Made by a program: the position numbers and the translations under genes
The notes under the pieces: model-generated
Databases searched by the model: none
What the model saw: the letters and a program-made list of their open reading frames with translations, nothing else
What the model was told of the DNA's origin: nothing
NCBI RefSeq assembly: GCF_000247695.1
Contig: NW_004624743.1
Coordinates: forward strand, 3,594,404 to 3,658,403
DNA length: 64,000 nt
Origin: Heterocephalus glaber
Taxonomy: Eukaryota > Chordata > Mammalia > Rodentia > Bathyergidae
Direction of reading: 5' to 3'
Part shown: piece after piece, positions 35,376-47,290 of the stretch
Layout of the letters: each line of letters starts with the position of its first letter
Numbering within the stretch: position 1 is the first letter of the stretch

Positions 35376-38300
35376 TGAGTGTATGCTCTAGACTCTTCCT
35401 CCACATCCCCATGGGGCTGAGGTCTGCAGCCTGTTGCACAACGTGCTTGTCATGCACTCTTCACTCGAGTCCTTCTCTTTCCATACTTCTCAGAGATGTT
35501 TGGTGATTTCACCTCTCAAATAAATGACGTGCGCTGGAATCCTGGCCTCACCATTTACTGCGGTGGGAAATCCGAGCTGAGGCAGACATCCTGTGAGAGG
35601 AGGTGGGTGGGAGGAGGAAGCCACACGTGGCTGCCAGCAGAGAGGAGAGGAGACAAACCTTCCCCCCAAAGTGTTGCACTGGAGGATGGGAAAGGCTATT
35701 GCACATTCCCAACCTATCTTTTTAGACATTTTCAATTGGACATTATATTTAAGATCACACGTTTAACACATCATTTTGATATCTAAAAAGAACAAGAAAT
35801 GTGAGGCAATGGTTCTTTTCTCTCATGTTTTAATGGCCCCCATGCCCAGCGGTCAGAGACCCTTAGAGAGATATATTTTCTTCTCTTTCTGCTCTTGTTA
35901 GGATGACATTTAATGCTTTCCTTCCACCATTTACTTTCTTCCCCACACAGATAAAACCAACATTTGATTTATCAACTCTGGAAGAAGTTCAGAAATTTAA
36001 ATGAACCCCAAGTCATTCAACCGACAGTTTTTATTACAAAGAGATAAGAAATACGATTTCTTCGTATGCAATAAAGATGCCTGGAATTCAATGCCACAGG
36101 ATACGTGTATGGGACAGATTTTCTGAGGAGAAAACAGCTGTGTTGAGCCATCATTCTTCCCTGGTCCTTTGGTGGACAACGGCACCCTTTTAAAATGATA
36201 ACTGACCAAGCCGGCCACGTGACTCCATTGTGTGTTCCTCTCAGTTCACTGGTCAGTATGTAGAAACACTGTAACCTTGGTAGTCTAATGAAGTAAGTTT
36301 TGCTACAGAGATTAGAAACTCTTTGAGGATGAGAGGCAATGCTTACCTTTTTGAAGAGTGCCTAAGTTATAAAACAATGCCCAGAAAATGTGCTCAGTTG
36401 AACAAATAGACATTGAAAGCAGTCTGTATGTGAGAAGTATTTGCTAAGTCTCATACATATTCTTCTAATCCTTGAGTCATGATAACAAATATTTGATTTC
36501 CATTGTTTTGTAGGGTTAAAAATGAGATTGCTTATATTTCGGGTTAAGGGTGTAGTGTTCCTAGTACTCAAGGAGTCCTGCAATTCTTTAAAGCGATGGA
36601 GTAAAACTGACCACCCGCTCCGTACTGCTCTACTTTGTTCGGATGCGCACAATGGAGTCCTATAAACCTCCTTCCTGCTGTAGAAGTTCCTTGACTGCAG
36701 TCTCGCCTCCCGCCTTTACTTACCATTCAGACACCAGGACACCGTGGTGTCCGTTTGTACTCTCCGTGCAGCAGCTTCTGGTGAGTCTTGGTCTCATGGA
36801 GACTGGCAGCCACTGGAAACAAACAGCAGCTTCAGAAGTTTTGCTGCTTCCCCAAAGCTCTGCACCATTCTTTTCTTTGTCTCATAGATTCTAAGATCTC
36901 TGCTGCTGCCTTGTGTTCAGAAACTAGACGCTTCAGGTCTTCTTGGTTCAGACAGACAAATGTTTTATACTTTTTAAAAAATGACCTACATCCGTCAGGC
37001 TCTAGGGAGGGAAGGAGGAGCTGAAACACGTAACTAAGGAGGCAAGCAAGACTGCTACTGCCTTCGGTTCCACTCGGGCAGGCTGCTCTCTGCTTGCCTT
37101 GATCTTTTGCTTTGTGGAAGTGACAGCATTTTTGGTGCTCTGCTCCAAGCGGTGTGGCTGGGGCGAGCAGATGTACCAAGCCATTTGGCTGTCCTGGGAC
37201 CAACTCAGAGAGCCTCGCTTCTCCCTTGTGAAGTCATCTCCTCCCTGCAGCCAGCCTCTCCCATCCCTCCATGGTGGATCTTGGCTTCAGCTCGCATAGT
37301 TCCGACGTGATGTCGATAGTCTTCTAGTTAAGTTCTGGAGAAATCTACCCAATCATGTTCAGGGCACTTACAGGAAAGGAGAAAACTGTTCTGTTGAAAG
37401 AAACATTTTACGGTTACATTTTGCTTTAGGGGTGGGGAGACATAGGGTATCTGATTTCAGGGAAAAAATTTAATTTTGGGTGGCTTTCTAAGGATATTTG
37501 TCTGTGATTAATTTTTCTGAGTACAAAAAAAAAACCTTTCAGGTTAAAGTACAATGAGACTTTGCCTTTGCAAAATTTCTTTTTATTTTTTAAAGGAGAC
37601 AACAAAGACCTTTCTTACACCTACATTTTCTAGAAAACCAAAGAGGATGTAAAGTACTGGGTGGAATGGCTGTCCCTGATCTGTAGGGATTTTTTTGTTT
37701 TTGTTTTAAAGTAAACAGTTGTGATGCAGTTGGAGAGGGCTGACTTCCTTTTTCCATGGTCTTTGGAAGCGGCGAAGGTACATTGATGACCTGTGGCATT
37801 CTTTCCCACCAGAGTGCATGCTTTGCTTCCTTGTGCCCAGGGCCAGTCAGAGCAGGAAGCTGAAACACGAACTCTCATTTTCTGAATGTAAATAGGGATG
37901 GAATCTTGTCATCCCAGGCAAAACAACAGGCAGTGCCATATCTAAGGATGCTTTGCCTGATCAATAAAAAAGAAGGCTGACATGCGATCCTCAAGAAACT
38001 GGGAAGGAGGTTTAGATGAAGATAAGAAGCTCCCTGGAGACTCACCTGCCATTTACACCTGCCTTGGCGGGCGTCCCTGGAGCTTGTCCAAGTTTCTAAA
38101 GACAAGATCAAGGCAACAACGAAGCAAAGCCCATAGCTCTTGGCTCATGGTTTCTTGTAGACACCAACACTATAAATGAAGTTCTTGCTTTATCTATGCC
38201 TGCGATCTGGATGTTCGCATGAACAGCATCCCCAGTGCAAGGTCATGATTCCAACAGGGACTCCCAGTACAACCGGAGGTTTTAATTACCATTTGATGTA

Positions 38301-40399
38301 GTCTTGAGCATAATACATAGGAAAATGGAGTTTTAGTTATAAAAGCCACAAAAATATTTTCCCTTTAAAAACTGCTGATAGTTTTGTCAAACTTAAAGAA
38401 TCAGAAATAGCTGCTTTCTTCTTCTATTTGAAGAAGACCCTCAAGATCAGTTAGAGCTAGGTATAACATAGCTGTAGACTCTATCCTGGATATACCTGAT
38501 GTGTTTTCCTTTTTTCATTTTATTCTTTATTTTGGACAGCTAAAGGGGGAAATCTGCCCTAGCAAAGAAAGCAGATATACAGGGGATGTCAATTTATTTT
38601 AGTTGACAGTCCGAAGAAGTGTTTATTTTTCTAAATAAATGTTACAAGGTATAGAAGAGGTAAGGCATGCAGCATCAAGCTTTTCAACACCACCAGTAAT
38701 TTGATTAGCTGAGACTGCCTAACTGCTTTGGCCTGTAACACCACTTGCTCAAGGGTTACAATGTCTAGGGATAGTATGAGGCACTATAAATATCGGAGAG
38801 CTACAGGGTCTCACTTGAAAAGATAAAGGAAAACATCTCAGAACGTAAGGAGGTTCTGACCCAAACATTACAGAAAATGCCCCACATGTACAGAGGATAT
38901 TATTTATAAAGAAAGCTAACTCTCTCCCTTGTACATGCATATGAATCCACTACTAGTTGCTTGATTCTGGTCTATGTCCCCTTTGTAGAACTGTTCTATG
39001 TAACCACCTTAGGAAGGGAGAGTCAGGTAATGGAGAGATGATAAGCTTTCAAACTGGCAGATCTGTCACACATGGCCTTGGGCAAGTCATACAAATGAAA
39101 ATAATAAATGTATCTTGAAGCACTTCAGAGGAAGATCTATCCAAATGCCTGGAGCATTCTGCCTCATTCTTTCTCCTTCCTACATAAAGTCATCTTGAAT
39201 CAAACGTTTCATTCTGGTGAAACCTCTGCTGTTAAATGTGCGAGTCTGGGAGCGTCACTTGCTGCACCCTAGTTTACCTGCATGTTAAATGCAAAGGCTA
39301 CAGTCTGATTCTATGACTACTGTTATAAACAGTTACTGGGGCACATTTTAATGCCCTGAGTGGTAGAATAATTAATAATAATTAATAATAAATAATTCCC
39401 TGCAAAACAAATAGATTTCCAAATGATATGATCGGCAGTTTTGTTACTCAGTGTAGTAAGCTGACAAGTAAAATAGAAATGGAAAATGCACATTCTGAGA
39501 CTGGAAGCTTCACTGGTAAAACTGCCACCTGTTTATGGTTTGGTATCGATGATCGTGCTGAATGACCGCAACCTAGAAAAGGCACATGCAAGAGACCTTG
39601 GAAAGTCTTTAAAGAGCAAGTAAGACAATCCAGTCAGAGAAATCCACAGTGAAAACCACTGTGTCCTTTCATCACTACTGTTCTGAGGTCCCTGAACTCG
39701 ATACAAGTTTTTAAGCAAAGCCTCCCTGGAGAAGAATTACGAGGATTCTTTCATATTTGTGTGGAACAGAAAGTTCACCATCCACTCCAGGATCCCTGGC
39801 GTTACCCTGACTTACACCTGGACTCATTCTGTTCCCAGTGTATAAGATCATACTCGATGTCACAGGAAAACCCAAAGTCCCTGTTTTCTGGGAGCAGAAA
39901 AACTTTGGGTCAACTGGTTGACCCTTTGCTCCTTAGGGCCCTGTTGGAAACCTTTTGTGACACAATGCAAGAACTCCTCCAAGAGTTGATGTTGTTTACA
40001 CAGCGGGGAGGCCGGCCTGAAAAGGGAAATGGGCCTAAACACAAGGTGGATTTTGGTTCTATTTCCTGTCAAGGTGGAGTGTGATGGCTAGATCCACGGA
40101 GTCTCAGTAACTCAGAAAAATTATTAACTACACTGCCAGAAGGGACACTGAAAGAGAGAGAGGAAAGGAATGAGGGAGAAGCCAGGCGGGATTTAGGTGG
40201 GGAGGTGCGGATTTGCGGCAGGGGAAGGGGATCCTTTTTGAATCCAACAAGGGATTTGCCCGGGGGATTTCCTGCGCAGCTCTTTACTGCCAGGCTCTTT
40301 GTGTGTTGCGGGAGGCCGCCGGGCTCCCCATTGGGGAGGTCCCTGGAAGGGCAGGGGGGATTCTCACAGGAGGATCTCACTTTCTGCGTCCCTCGCAGG
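35376..40399. other. Intergenic DNA immediately upstream of VCAN; L2 and MIR remnants
   Basis: Contains an L2 3' terminus (about 36,290-36,410, 'ctctttgaggatgagaggc' then 'aaatgtgctcagttgaac') and a sense MIR (about 39,020-39,170, 'ggccttgggcaagtcat'). A short AAT/ATTA repeat lies at 39,368-39,397. I recognise no exon. In human the next gene upstream is XRCC4 (from memory), and no part of it is visible here. Confidence 0.45.
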
Positions 40400-40570
40400 T
40401 TGGCAGGAGCCTGCAGCCTGACACTTTTCCAACGGGGACAGGCAGCTCTGGGCGCACACGCGGGCTTTAGCCAAGTTCTCGGGTGCTTTGAGAGTTTCGG
40501 CTGCTTCCAAACAGCAAGGATCCCGCTCGCTTGTTCTGCTCCGCTCCCCCTCTCTCGGAGCTGGCAGCGT

Positions 40571-40612
40571 GGGGGGCGGGGAGAGGGGGTGGGGCCGGAC
40601 GGGAGGTGGGGG
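40571..40612 (+). promoter_or_regulatory. G-run / Sp1-type cluster upstream of exon 1
   Basis: Six G-runs in 42 nt (40571-40576, 40578-40581, 40585-40589, 40591-40594, 40601-40603, 40607-40612), including the Sp1-type core GGGGCGGGG. About 260 bp upstream of the TATA-like box. Confidence 0.6.
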
Positions 40613-40872
40613 CCGCGCGGTGCGGCCAGGCTCCGGAGCGCGCTGCTGCACGGGCTCTGCCGTCCCCAAGCCGATTGGTACTCGCGGTCAGGAGGAGACG
40701 CGGGGAGGTGGGAGTGCCGGGAGGAGGCAGGCGGTCCCTACTCGGGCTGCCCTTTCTGGCCCTGCGCCTGCTCTCCGAGGCCGGGCTCCTAGGAGTGGCT
40801 GAGCCGCGGGGCGCTCGGGAGCGCGTGCATGAGCCCTCCTCTCCCCCCGCCTCCTCGGCGCTGACGGTACAG

Positions 40873-40880
40873 TGATATAA
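40873..40880 (+). promoter_or_regulatory. VCAN: TATA-like box of VCAN
   Basis: The sequence 'tgatataatgatgatgg' stands alone as an AT-rich motif in the CpG island. The human VCAN promoter was described with a TATA box just upstream of the start site, and I recall the same flanking words (gtgtcacaacccgcatttg) in the human gene. Transcription would start roughly 16-30 bp downstream, unless an upstream start is used. Confidence 0.7.
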
Positions 40881-40894
40881 TGATGATGGGTGTC

Positions 40895-41170
40895 ACAACC
40901 CGCATTTGAACTTGCAGGCGAGCTGTCCCGAGCTCTGGGGGAAGAACTCAGGCGCGCGGAGCAGCAGCTGCGAGCAGCAGTGGCGCGGGGCGCAGGCGCT
41001 TGGGACCGGGAGCGCATCCTGCCTCGTCCTCCGGCCCCGTGCCGCCTCGCGTCCCCGGCCACCGCGCTGCCTATGTGACCCGCCCCGTCCCGTCCCGTCC
41101 CGGCCGCGCCGAGCCCGTTCGCACAGCGCGCGGAGACTTCCCCCCAACCTGCAGAAAGCCGCCTTCCAAG
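40895..41170 (+). other. VCAN: VCAN exon 1 (5' untranslated)
   Basis: The left edge is approximate, set from the TATA-like box. The right edge is fixed by the donor 'ccttccaag|gtaatc'. The exon is non-coding: translation starts in exon 2. Conserved words recalled from the human 5' UTR are 'cgcatttgaacttgcaggcg', 'ctatgtgacccgcc' and 'aagccgccttccaag', which support the assignment. The middle of the exon is more GC-rich than I recall for human and includes a cgtcc-type tandem repeat at about 41,083-41,100. It contains an ATG immediately followed by TGA at 41,073-41,078. Confidence 0.85.
41073..41078 (+). promoter_or_regulatory. Minimal start-stop upstream ORF (ATG TGA)
   Basis: In exon 1, 'cctATGTGAccc' places a start codon directly against a stop. 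Such elements stall initiating ribosomes on other mRNAs. I recall the same 'ctatgtgacccgcc' in the human 5' UTR, which suggests conservation. The regulatory effect is inference. Confidence 0.5.
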
Positions 41171-42420
41171 GTAATCACGTTTCTTTTGTTTCCCCCTTTA
41201 AAGGGAGAAAAGAGAAAAAACTTAGAGGGCAAAAGGATCGCATGGATTTTTTTTTAAAGAAATAACATTGCAGTTGGTAGAGGCTTTGATGAAGGCACAG
41301 GGAGGCTGCTAGTGGGCGAAGCTGGGAGTGTGCACTTCGGGGCACGTAACTTTCCAGAGGGCTCGGGGCGCGGCGCAGAGGGACCCGGCGCCGGCAGGAC
41401 TCAGACAAAAGGAGCCGGGTGGGCGGGGAGAGGACCAATGGGGCGACAGGATGCGCCCGGCACAGCCCGGGAGCGCGGGGCCTAAGCTGGAGGGGACCCG
41501 GCGCCTCGGTGCCACCGCCACCCTGAGGGCAAAGTTTGAATGGGCACGCGCGGGACTCGCCCGGCTTCGGTCCCGGCTTCCTGGCCGCGGGCGTGGTCCG
41601 TGCCCGGCGTTCCTGGAAAGCCGCTCGCGGGAGGCTCCGGACCGTGCGCCCCGGGGTCTGCGGCGGGACGTGCGGGAGCGCGCGAGGTCGGGGCGCGGGG
41701 GGCGCGTGGCCCCGACCGAGCCTCTGGGACACTTGCGGGTCTCAACTCCCGACTGGCGCCCCGGTTCTTTTGTCCTGTGCGCGATGCGTGCCGGCGCTGC
41801 GGGGACCGAGCCCCGTGGAGGCCCGGGAGGCCGAGGCGGGAAGCTTGCGCGGAACCAGCAGGGATTTGCAAGGCTTTCTTTTCCTCCTCACCCCGGAGAA
41901 ACCTGGGGGCTCCGCTCGGGCCTCTGCCCTCCACACAGCGCCCGGGCGCTTTGCAGACAAAGGTGGCGCGGGGAACCCGGTCGCAGCCGCGCTCGCCTCG
42001 GTCCCCGTCCCTGCCGCGGCGGAGCTCTCGGTCCCCTGAGGAACTTTTCCGGCCGGCCGCGGGCGCGTCCCGGCTCGGGACTCCGGGGGCGAGGGAGCCG
42101 CAGTGGCCGCGCGCTGCCTGTGTCAGCAGCGGGCGCGGGGCGCGCACAGCAGGGCAGAACAGTCAAGTCCCGGCTTGAAGGATTCGCACTGAGCCAGCGC
42201 CCAGGGGCGCCCCGCGCCACACCTTGGTGTCCCCTGCGCACCTCCCGGCCCGCCGCCCACCCCTCCCCCGCGGGGACCTGCACGGCCCAAGCGAGACCCC
42301 CGCGCCGGACGCGGAGGGAGGGGCGAGCGAGCGAGAAGGTGCGCTCCTTCGGGTCAGCCCCCGCGGGCGCCGGGGCCGGCGCAGCCCGGAGGTCCGGGAA
42401 CCTGGAGTTTGTGTGGGCGC

Positions 42421-42438
42421 GGGCGCCCCCTGATGGAG
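42421..42438 (-). promoter_or_regulatory. CTCF-like motif
   Basis: The word 'ggcgccccctgatgg' fits the reverse complement of the CTCF core (GCGCCCCCTGSTGG form) at nearly all positions. The motif orientation is minus, that is, opposite to VCAN transcription. Binding is inference. Confidence 0.5.
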
Positions 42439-43526
42439 GAATCCCGCGCGGCGGGGGGAAAGGGACCCCACGCCCACCCCAGCGCTTTCCCGGCCTCAGG
42501 CTCGGGAGCGAGGCCGCCCCTGAAAGACCAATAGCGCAGGTCTCGCCCTGTGTGGAATCCAAAAGCGACACCAAGAGTGCAGGAGGCCGTTCCTGCACAA
42601 GAAGAGGGGGGGACAGGGACGGGGTGAGAGCGAGCCACGGGGCACAAATAGGATCCAGATGCATTCTGCACATCGAACCCGCGCCCCAAAATGTGAGTCT
42701 TGGGGTGAGAGTGGCAAGAGGCACAAATCTGTGCAAAACGAAAGCCGTGGACGTGCATCAGCAACAGGCACTGGTAAAGGCCGGGGAGAAGGCTGCAAGG
42801 CCGCTCGTTTCCGGCAAGGGTTCAGTCCCCCCCTCAAAATCTGCCTGCATATCCAGGGTTCGGAGGCGCTGGGAGGAAGGGAGTCCCGGCCTCCGTGCGG
42901 GTTGTGCGCGCCACCTGCCGGCCTTCGCTAGCGCCGCCGCCCGAGCCCTGCGAAGCAGGAGGAGCCCGGCCCGGCTCAAGCTCAGCAAGTTCGGGGCGCG
43001 CTGCGCTCGGACTCGGGGAGAGGGCGGCGCCGGCCGGAGAGGAGGGAAGCGGGGCCGGGGCAGACGGGCCGGAGGGCGAGCTGTGCGTGCGCGCCGCCGG
43101 GGACCGGAAGGGCTCCGGGGCGGCCTCTGGGGTCCGCAGCCGTGCCGCGAGCTCCGGAGAGACGAGGGGCTCCGGGGCTGCAGCTCCGCGAGCTGGGCCG
43201 GGGCCGGGCCGGGGCGCCCTCGCCCAGCCGCACGCAGAGCCAGAAACCGCGCCAGGCTCTGCCCTCTGCGCCCGCTTCGCCAGCCGCCACGTGGGCTGCG
43301 GCTCCGGCCCCGGGCCGAGACGGGCGTGACTTCCTGGGGTCGAGACCGCGCCACAAGGGGTGCTGCGGCCGAGGGGCGGGGCGGGGCGGGGCCCTGGCTG
43401 CTGGGATCACCGCAGCTGCGCGCGCTCTGCTCCTGGACCGCCCGCAGCTGGAGCGGACCCGGCCTCCATCCGGACGGCGCTAACCGCGCTTGTTAGAGGG
43501 CTGCTTAACTTGTATGGGGCAGAGAA

Positions 43527-43625
43527 AAGCCACTAGGCTGATCAGGCTGCGCTTGAACCTTCGAGCCTTCTGCCTCGGCCTCCCAGAGTGATGGGCTCCC
43601 AAGCGCGCCACCACGCCCGGCTTTT
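43527..43625 (-). mobile_element. 7SL-derived SINE fragment, antisense
   Basis: Shows the antisense B1/Alu-type pattern: 'aggctgatcaggctgcgctt', 'cctcggcctcccagagtg', 'gcgcgccaccacgcccggc'. Only part of a monomer is present, just beyond the CpG island edge. Confidence 0.75.
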
Positions 43626-45900
43626 CCTTGTTTCTTGTGACTGGTAGGCGAGGTACAGAGTTTTTGCCTTGAGACAGAAGAAGGGAAAGCTTCACTTCCA
43701 GCAGACCCCCCCTTTTGGCTTGAAAATGAGACAACTTTATCCTATGCTCCGTGCATTTTAAATATATTTTAAAAATGTATTCTTCTGTCTAAAGACCATA
43801 TTTTAGGTAATTACAAGATTGATCACGTTCCACAGTCATAAAGCATGTGTCTAGAATGGCAGGCGTTTGTCATGCACAGGGTTGATGCACTTCCTGGGGG
43901 GAAGCGGGTCTAACCGAGGTCACAGCTCGGGAGGACCCCAGTCCCCCCGGGGCCAGGCCCCATGCGGGACCTGCTCTGATTCACTGAATGACCCAGCCTG
44001 GGAGGAGGCTTGACAGCGCTCCTAGTCGTGGGGAGCGTTTTACTTCTCCTGGTTCTTCTACTTTGGAAGAACTGGATTTTAAGGAGCTCGACTTGCACTT
44101 TGAGTTCTGTAGCTGATCGATCCACTTTCCTTTTCTGTCTGGTTCCTTCTAAAAGCTGTGACCCAGGTTGTTTGCAGTACTACTTGGAGGAGTGTGGCAA
44201 ACTCATTGCGAAAATATTGGTAGGAAGCCCTGAAGTAGGACGTGGTGAGTTTGATGTGAGAACAGGACGACACTAATGGAAAGAATTATTTCCAGAGAAG
44301 ACAGATCTGGTTTTCCATTGGGGGATTGGTAGTTCGGAAGAGCGGGCCCTGGAGGCGACATTCCCCAAGGGTCCACCTGAGCTCTGAGTAAAAACTGGGG
44401 TACTTTGCAGTGGTCTGGATTGCCCCCACTAGCACTGCAAAGTCCCAGTGGACTCCTGAGTGATTGAGCAGTTGCTTCTCGGGAGGAAGTCCACTGGGTG
44501 GGTGGTGGAAGAAGTCTGAGATGCAGGAGAGCAGCTAGGATGCTTGTAAGAGTACGCAGTCTGATTTTTCTTGGTAGATTAAAAAAAATTAAAGTTCTCC
44601 TAAATTGTAACCCCTGCTGTTAAAAATGAATTTAAAAAAGAATCTATCTGGGGTTACTTGTTTTGGGATATAGGTTCCCACTGATTTTGCAGATTGGAGG
44701 GAGACACGTCTGTTGTTCCAAGGGGTCTGTGTCTGGGCCCTGGTGAAATCTGGGGAGAGCTGCACAGTTCTCTCAGCTGGAGATGATCGCTGGTGCAAGG
44801 CTTTTTTTTCTCTTCGCATGATCATGCTGAAATGCTCTGTGGTTAATGATTGGTCAACTGATTGAGCATCGCAACCTTTGAGAGCCCAAAGGTGGACGTG
44901 TCTCCCATGGTCCTATAACTCAGCTTTCCTTTCCTGGTGGAGTTTAAACGTCTTGTTACCGTCTCTTGTGGACAAACAAGGGACACTGCATTTAAAACAG
45001 GACACAGCTCTGTAAAGGGGTAGAGCTGAAGACACTTGGTTCTTTTGCAGAAAGAGTGCATGGCTCTAGTAGGTAATTTTCCCACCACCCACCTAGAGAA
45101 ACCCCTTAGGACAAACACTCATTGCATAGGCTCATGCTCTTACTCTACCAGGAAATAGAAAGCCTGTGCTCTCTGTGATTTGGAATTGGAACAAGGGAAA
45201 GGAGAGATAACCATCTTGGCCAAGCTCCAGTCGGCTCAGTGAGTTTTTCCTTTCTCATTCAGATACATATGTAAGGGTTTTAGACACTAAGTTCTCATTG
45301 CTGCATATGTTAAAAATGCTTGTCCTTTGGTTACCAGTACAAAGGGGCTTGGTTGAATGAGTTTGCCAGTTATGTTTCCTAAAAGACTCTGGATAGATCT
45401 AACATCTATAAGTAAGCACAAATGTAGGTTTACACTTGTATTTATTTCTGTATCTATATAGAGCCTACTTCCTTCTAAGAAATTTAAGCGATGTTTGTGT
45501 CTAAGGTGAAATTATAGATTTTATAGTAAACATATAATATATAATAAATTATAACCTTTTACTGTTAAATTACTGATTTGATATTCTTTGAGGTTTAGTG
45601 GAATAAACATTAGACTTGGAGTCAGAAAGTTTGAGTTGGGCTCTTCAGCTGGGGAAGCCAAGTGAAGACAGAACTGCTGGATGCTCAGTATCATGATCTA
45701 GTAAGTGGATATATGGTTATTAAAATCAAAAGAGTAAATATCTATGGAAAGGCTTTGAAAAGTAGAAAACTATATAAATAAGGGATGGTAATGTATTATG
45801 CCTAGAGAATTCACATTGATCTAATTCTATAATCTTACTAATAATAGCACTCAACCATGTCATGTATTTCCAGCTAAAGCCATGAAAGGAGCCAAAGGCA
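43626..45900. other. Intron 1 sequence, no feature beyond a MIR trace
   Basis: Unique-looking. A MIR 5' end in sense orientation is suggested at about 45,590-45,655 ('agacttggagtcagaaag'). No exon recognised. Confidence 0.4.
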
Positions 45901-46900
45901 TATGGTTTTTAAAATTATCTAGTTTCACTGATCAGAAGACAGTCCAGAAATAGATACAAATGACATGGTCACTCAGTGGAAATAAGGACTATTCCATAAA
46001 CATTGTGGCACAGTTGACTGGTCAACTCAAAATAAGAACCAATCTGTAATTCATTTGTCATCCTCAAAAAAATTTAAGGTGAATTCAAATAAAATGGAAG
46101 GAGTGATATTGTTTGAAAAACTACCAGGATAAAGATGACTGGAGGAGACCATGAGATTTTGAATAATAAGCTAGGAAACGAGAAAGATGTGGTAAGCAAA
46201 GCATAAACCTGGAAGCCAAACCAGAAAATGTGAGTCTGACTAAATAACAATGAAATGATCAACAAGAAAACAATACATTTGGAAATTTTCTGCAATATAT
46301 GAGAGACAAAGAGCTAATAATTCTTGATATACCAAGAGCTTTCAGGGGTAATGAACATAAAACAATATCTATTTCAAAAAATGGCCAAAATTCATGTACA
46401 GGTAATGTCACAGAGAAATGCAAATGTTTTAAAATAATATGAAGATTTGGGCAGCCTCATTAATAATGAAGGAAACTGTGATTAAAACACCAATGGTATG
46501 CACCCCTTTCTTCACCACTCAGAGCAGTAAAGAAAAAAGTATCTCGAGAAGCATCTTTGTTGGTTGGGTGCTAGAATTATGTGGCAATCAAGATTCTTTG
46601 ATTTAGCGTCAGAGTTTTTAAAACAAATACGCATATATCCACTGTAATAGCTGTTCTACTGGCAGAGGCTATCATTTACACATTGGTACAAATGTGACCT
46701 GAGACAAATGGGCATGGATGTCCCTTGAAGCATTGATTTTAAGAGCAAAAATGTGAGAACATCCTAAAAGTTTATCACGGGGAACTGGTTGAATAACTGT
46801 TGCTACCACACCCATCCAATGGAAAGCTTTGCAACTGCTAAAAATGGCATAGAAGGATTGTATTTGATGATGCGGAACATGTATTGTTATTGCTAGTGTT
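45901..46900 (+). repeat. LINE L1ME-type remnant, sense
   Basis: A string of L1 3' words separated by decay: 'ataaacctggaagcc', 'atggccaaaattcatg', 'cacagagaaatgcaaatg', 'actggttgaataactg', 'catccaatggaaagctttg'. Coding frames are destroyed. Confidence 0.6.
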
Positions 46901-47124
46901 ATTATCTTATTAGCCCATGTTTGCAGCACATAACCCATCTTCACATTCCTCATGTGGAGTTGGTCCATGGACACTACACATTTTCATTCCTTTCCGCACC
47001 CCTTTTCGCTCTCTTCCCTTCCCTCCATCAAGAGGCGGAACATACATTTCAAGTGAAGAAAGTAATATACAAAACTGCGTATGTACAATGCGAGTCTAAT
47101 TATGTAAAAATGGGGATGTATTCA

Positions 47125-47290
47125 TTCTTTTAACCAATATTTACTGAGAGTCCTAGGCATTGTGAACACAGGAGCGAAAAAAGCATCAAAGACTCCTGGA
47201 TTTTCTACTACAGTGGGTAGGAAAAGGGAATTCCTAACTCATAGGTGAAGGTGGAATGAGCTACAATGAACATGGAGCTTGAGAAAGAGG
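47125..47290 (+). repeat. L2/MIR-type remnant, sense
   Basis: 'caatatttactgagagtcct', 'aggcattgtgaacacagg' and 'atgaacatggagcttgag' follow the L2 3' pattern. Confidence 0.5.

Larger units (their letters stand above)
40400..43500. promoter_or_regulatory. VCAN: CpG island over the VCAN promoter, exon 1 and start of intron 1
   Basis: Sharp onset of G+C- and CpG-rich DNA in an AT-rich neighbourhood, covering the promoter, exon 1 and 2.3 kb of intron 1. It holds many GGGCGG/CCGCCC boxes, including a triple GGGGCGGGGC array at 43,373-43,391 and a G-run cluster at 40,571-40,612. Because stops are rare at this base composition, long open frames occur on both strands by chance. Unmethylated CpG-island promoters are usual for genes expressed in many mesenchymal tissues. 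Whether the island is unmethylated here is inference. Confidence 0.9.

Noticed and set aside
40205..40792. 195-codon open frame upstream of VCAN exon 1
   Set aside because: Promoter-proximal CpG island sequence, no recognisable protein, overlapping open frames on the other strand.
41328..43496. 722-codon open frame on the + strand, the longest in the window
   Set aside because: It lies wholly in the CpG island, where stops are rare. Other frames on both strands are also open for 100-280 codons over the same bases. The translation is low-complexity Arg/Gly/Ala/Pro with no domain, and the position is intron 1 of VCAN.
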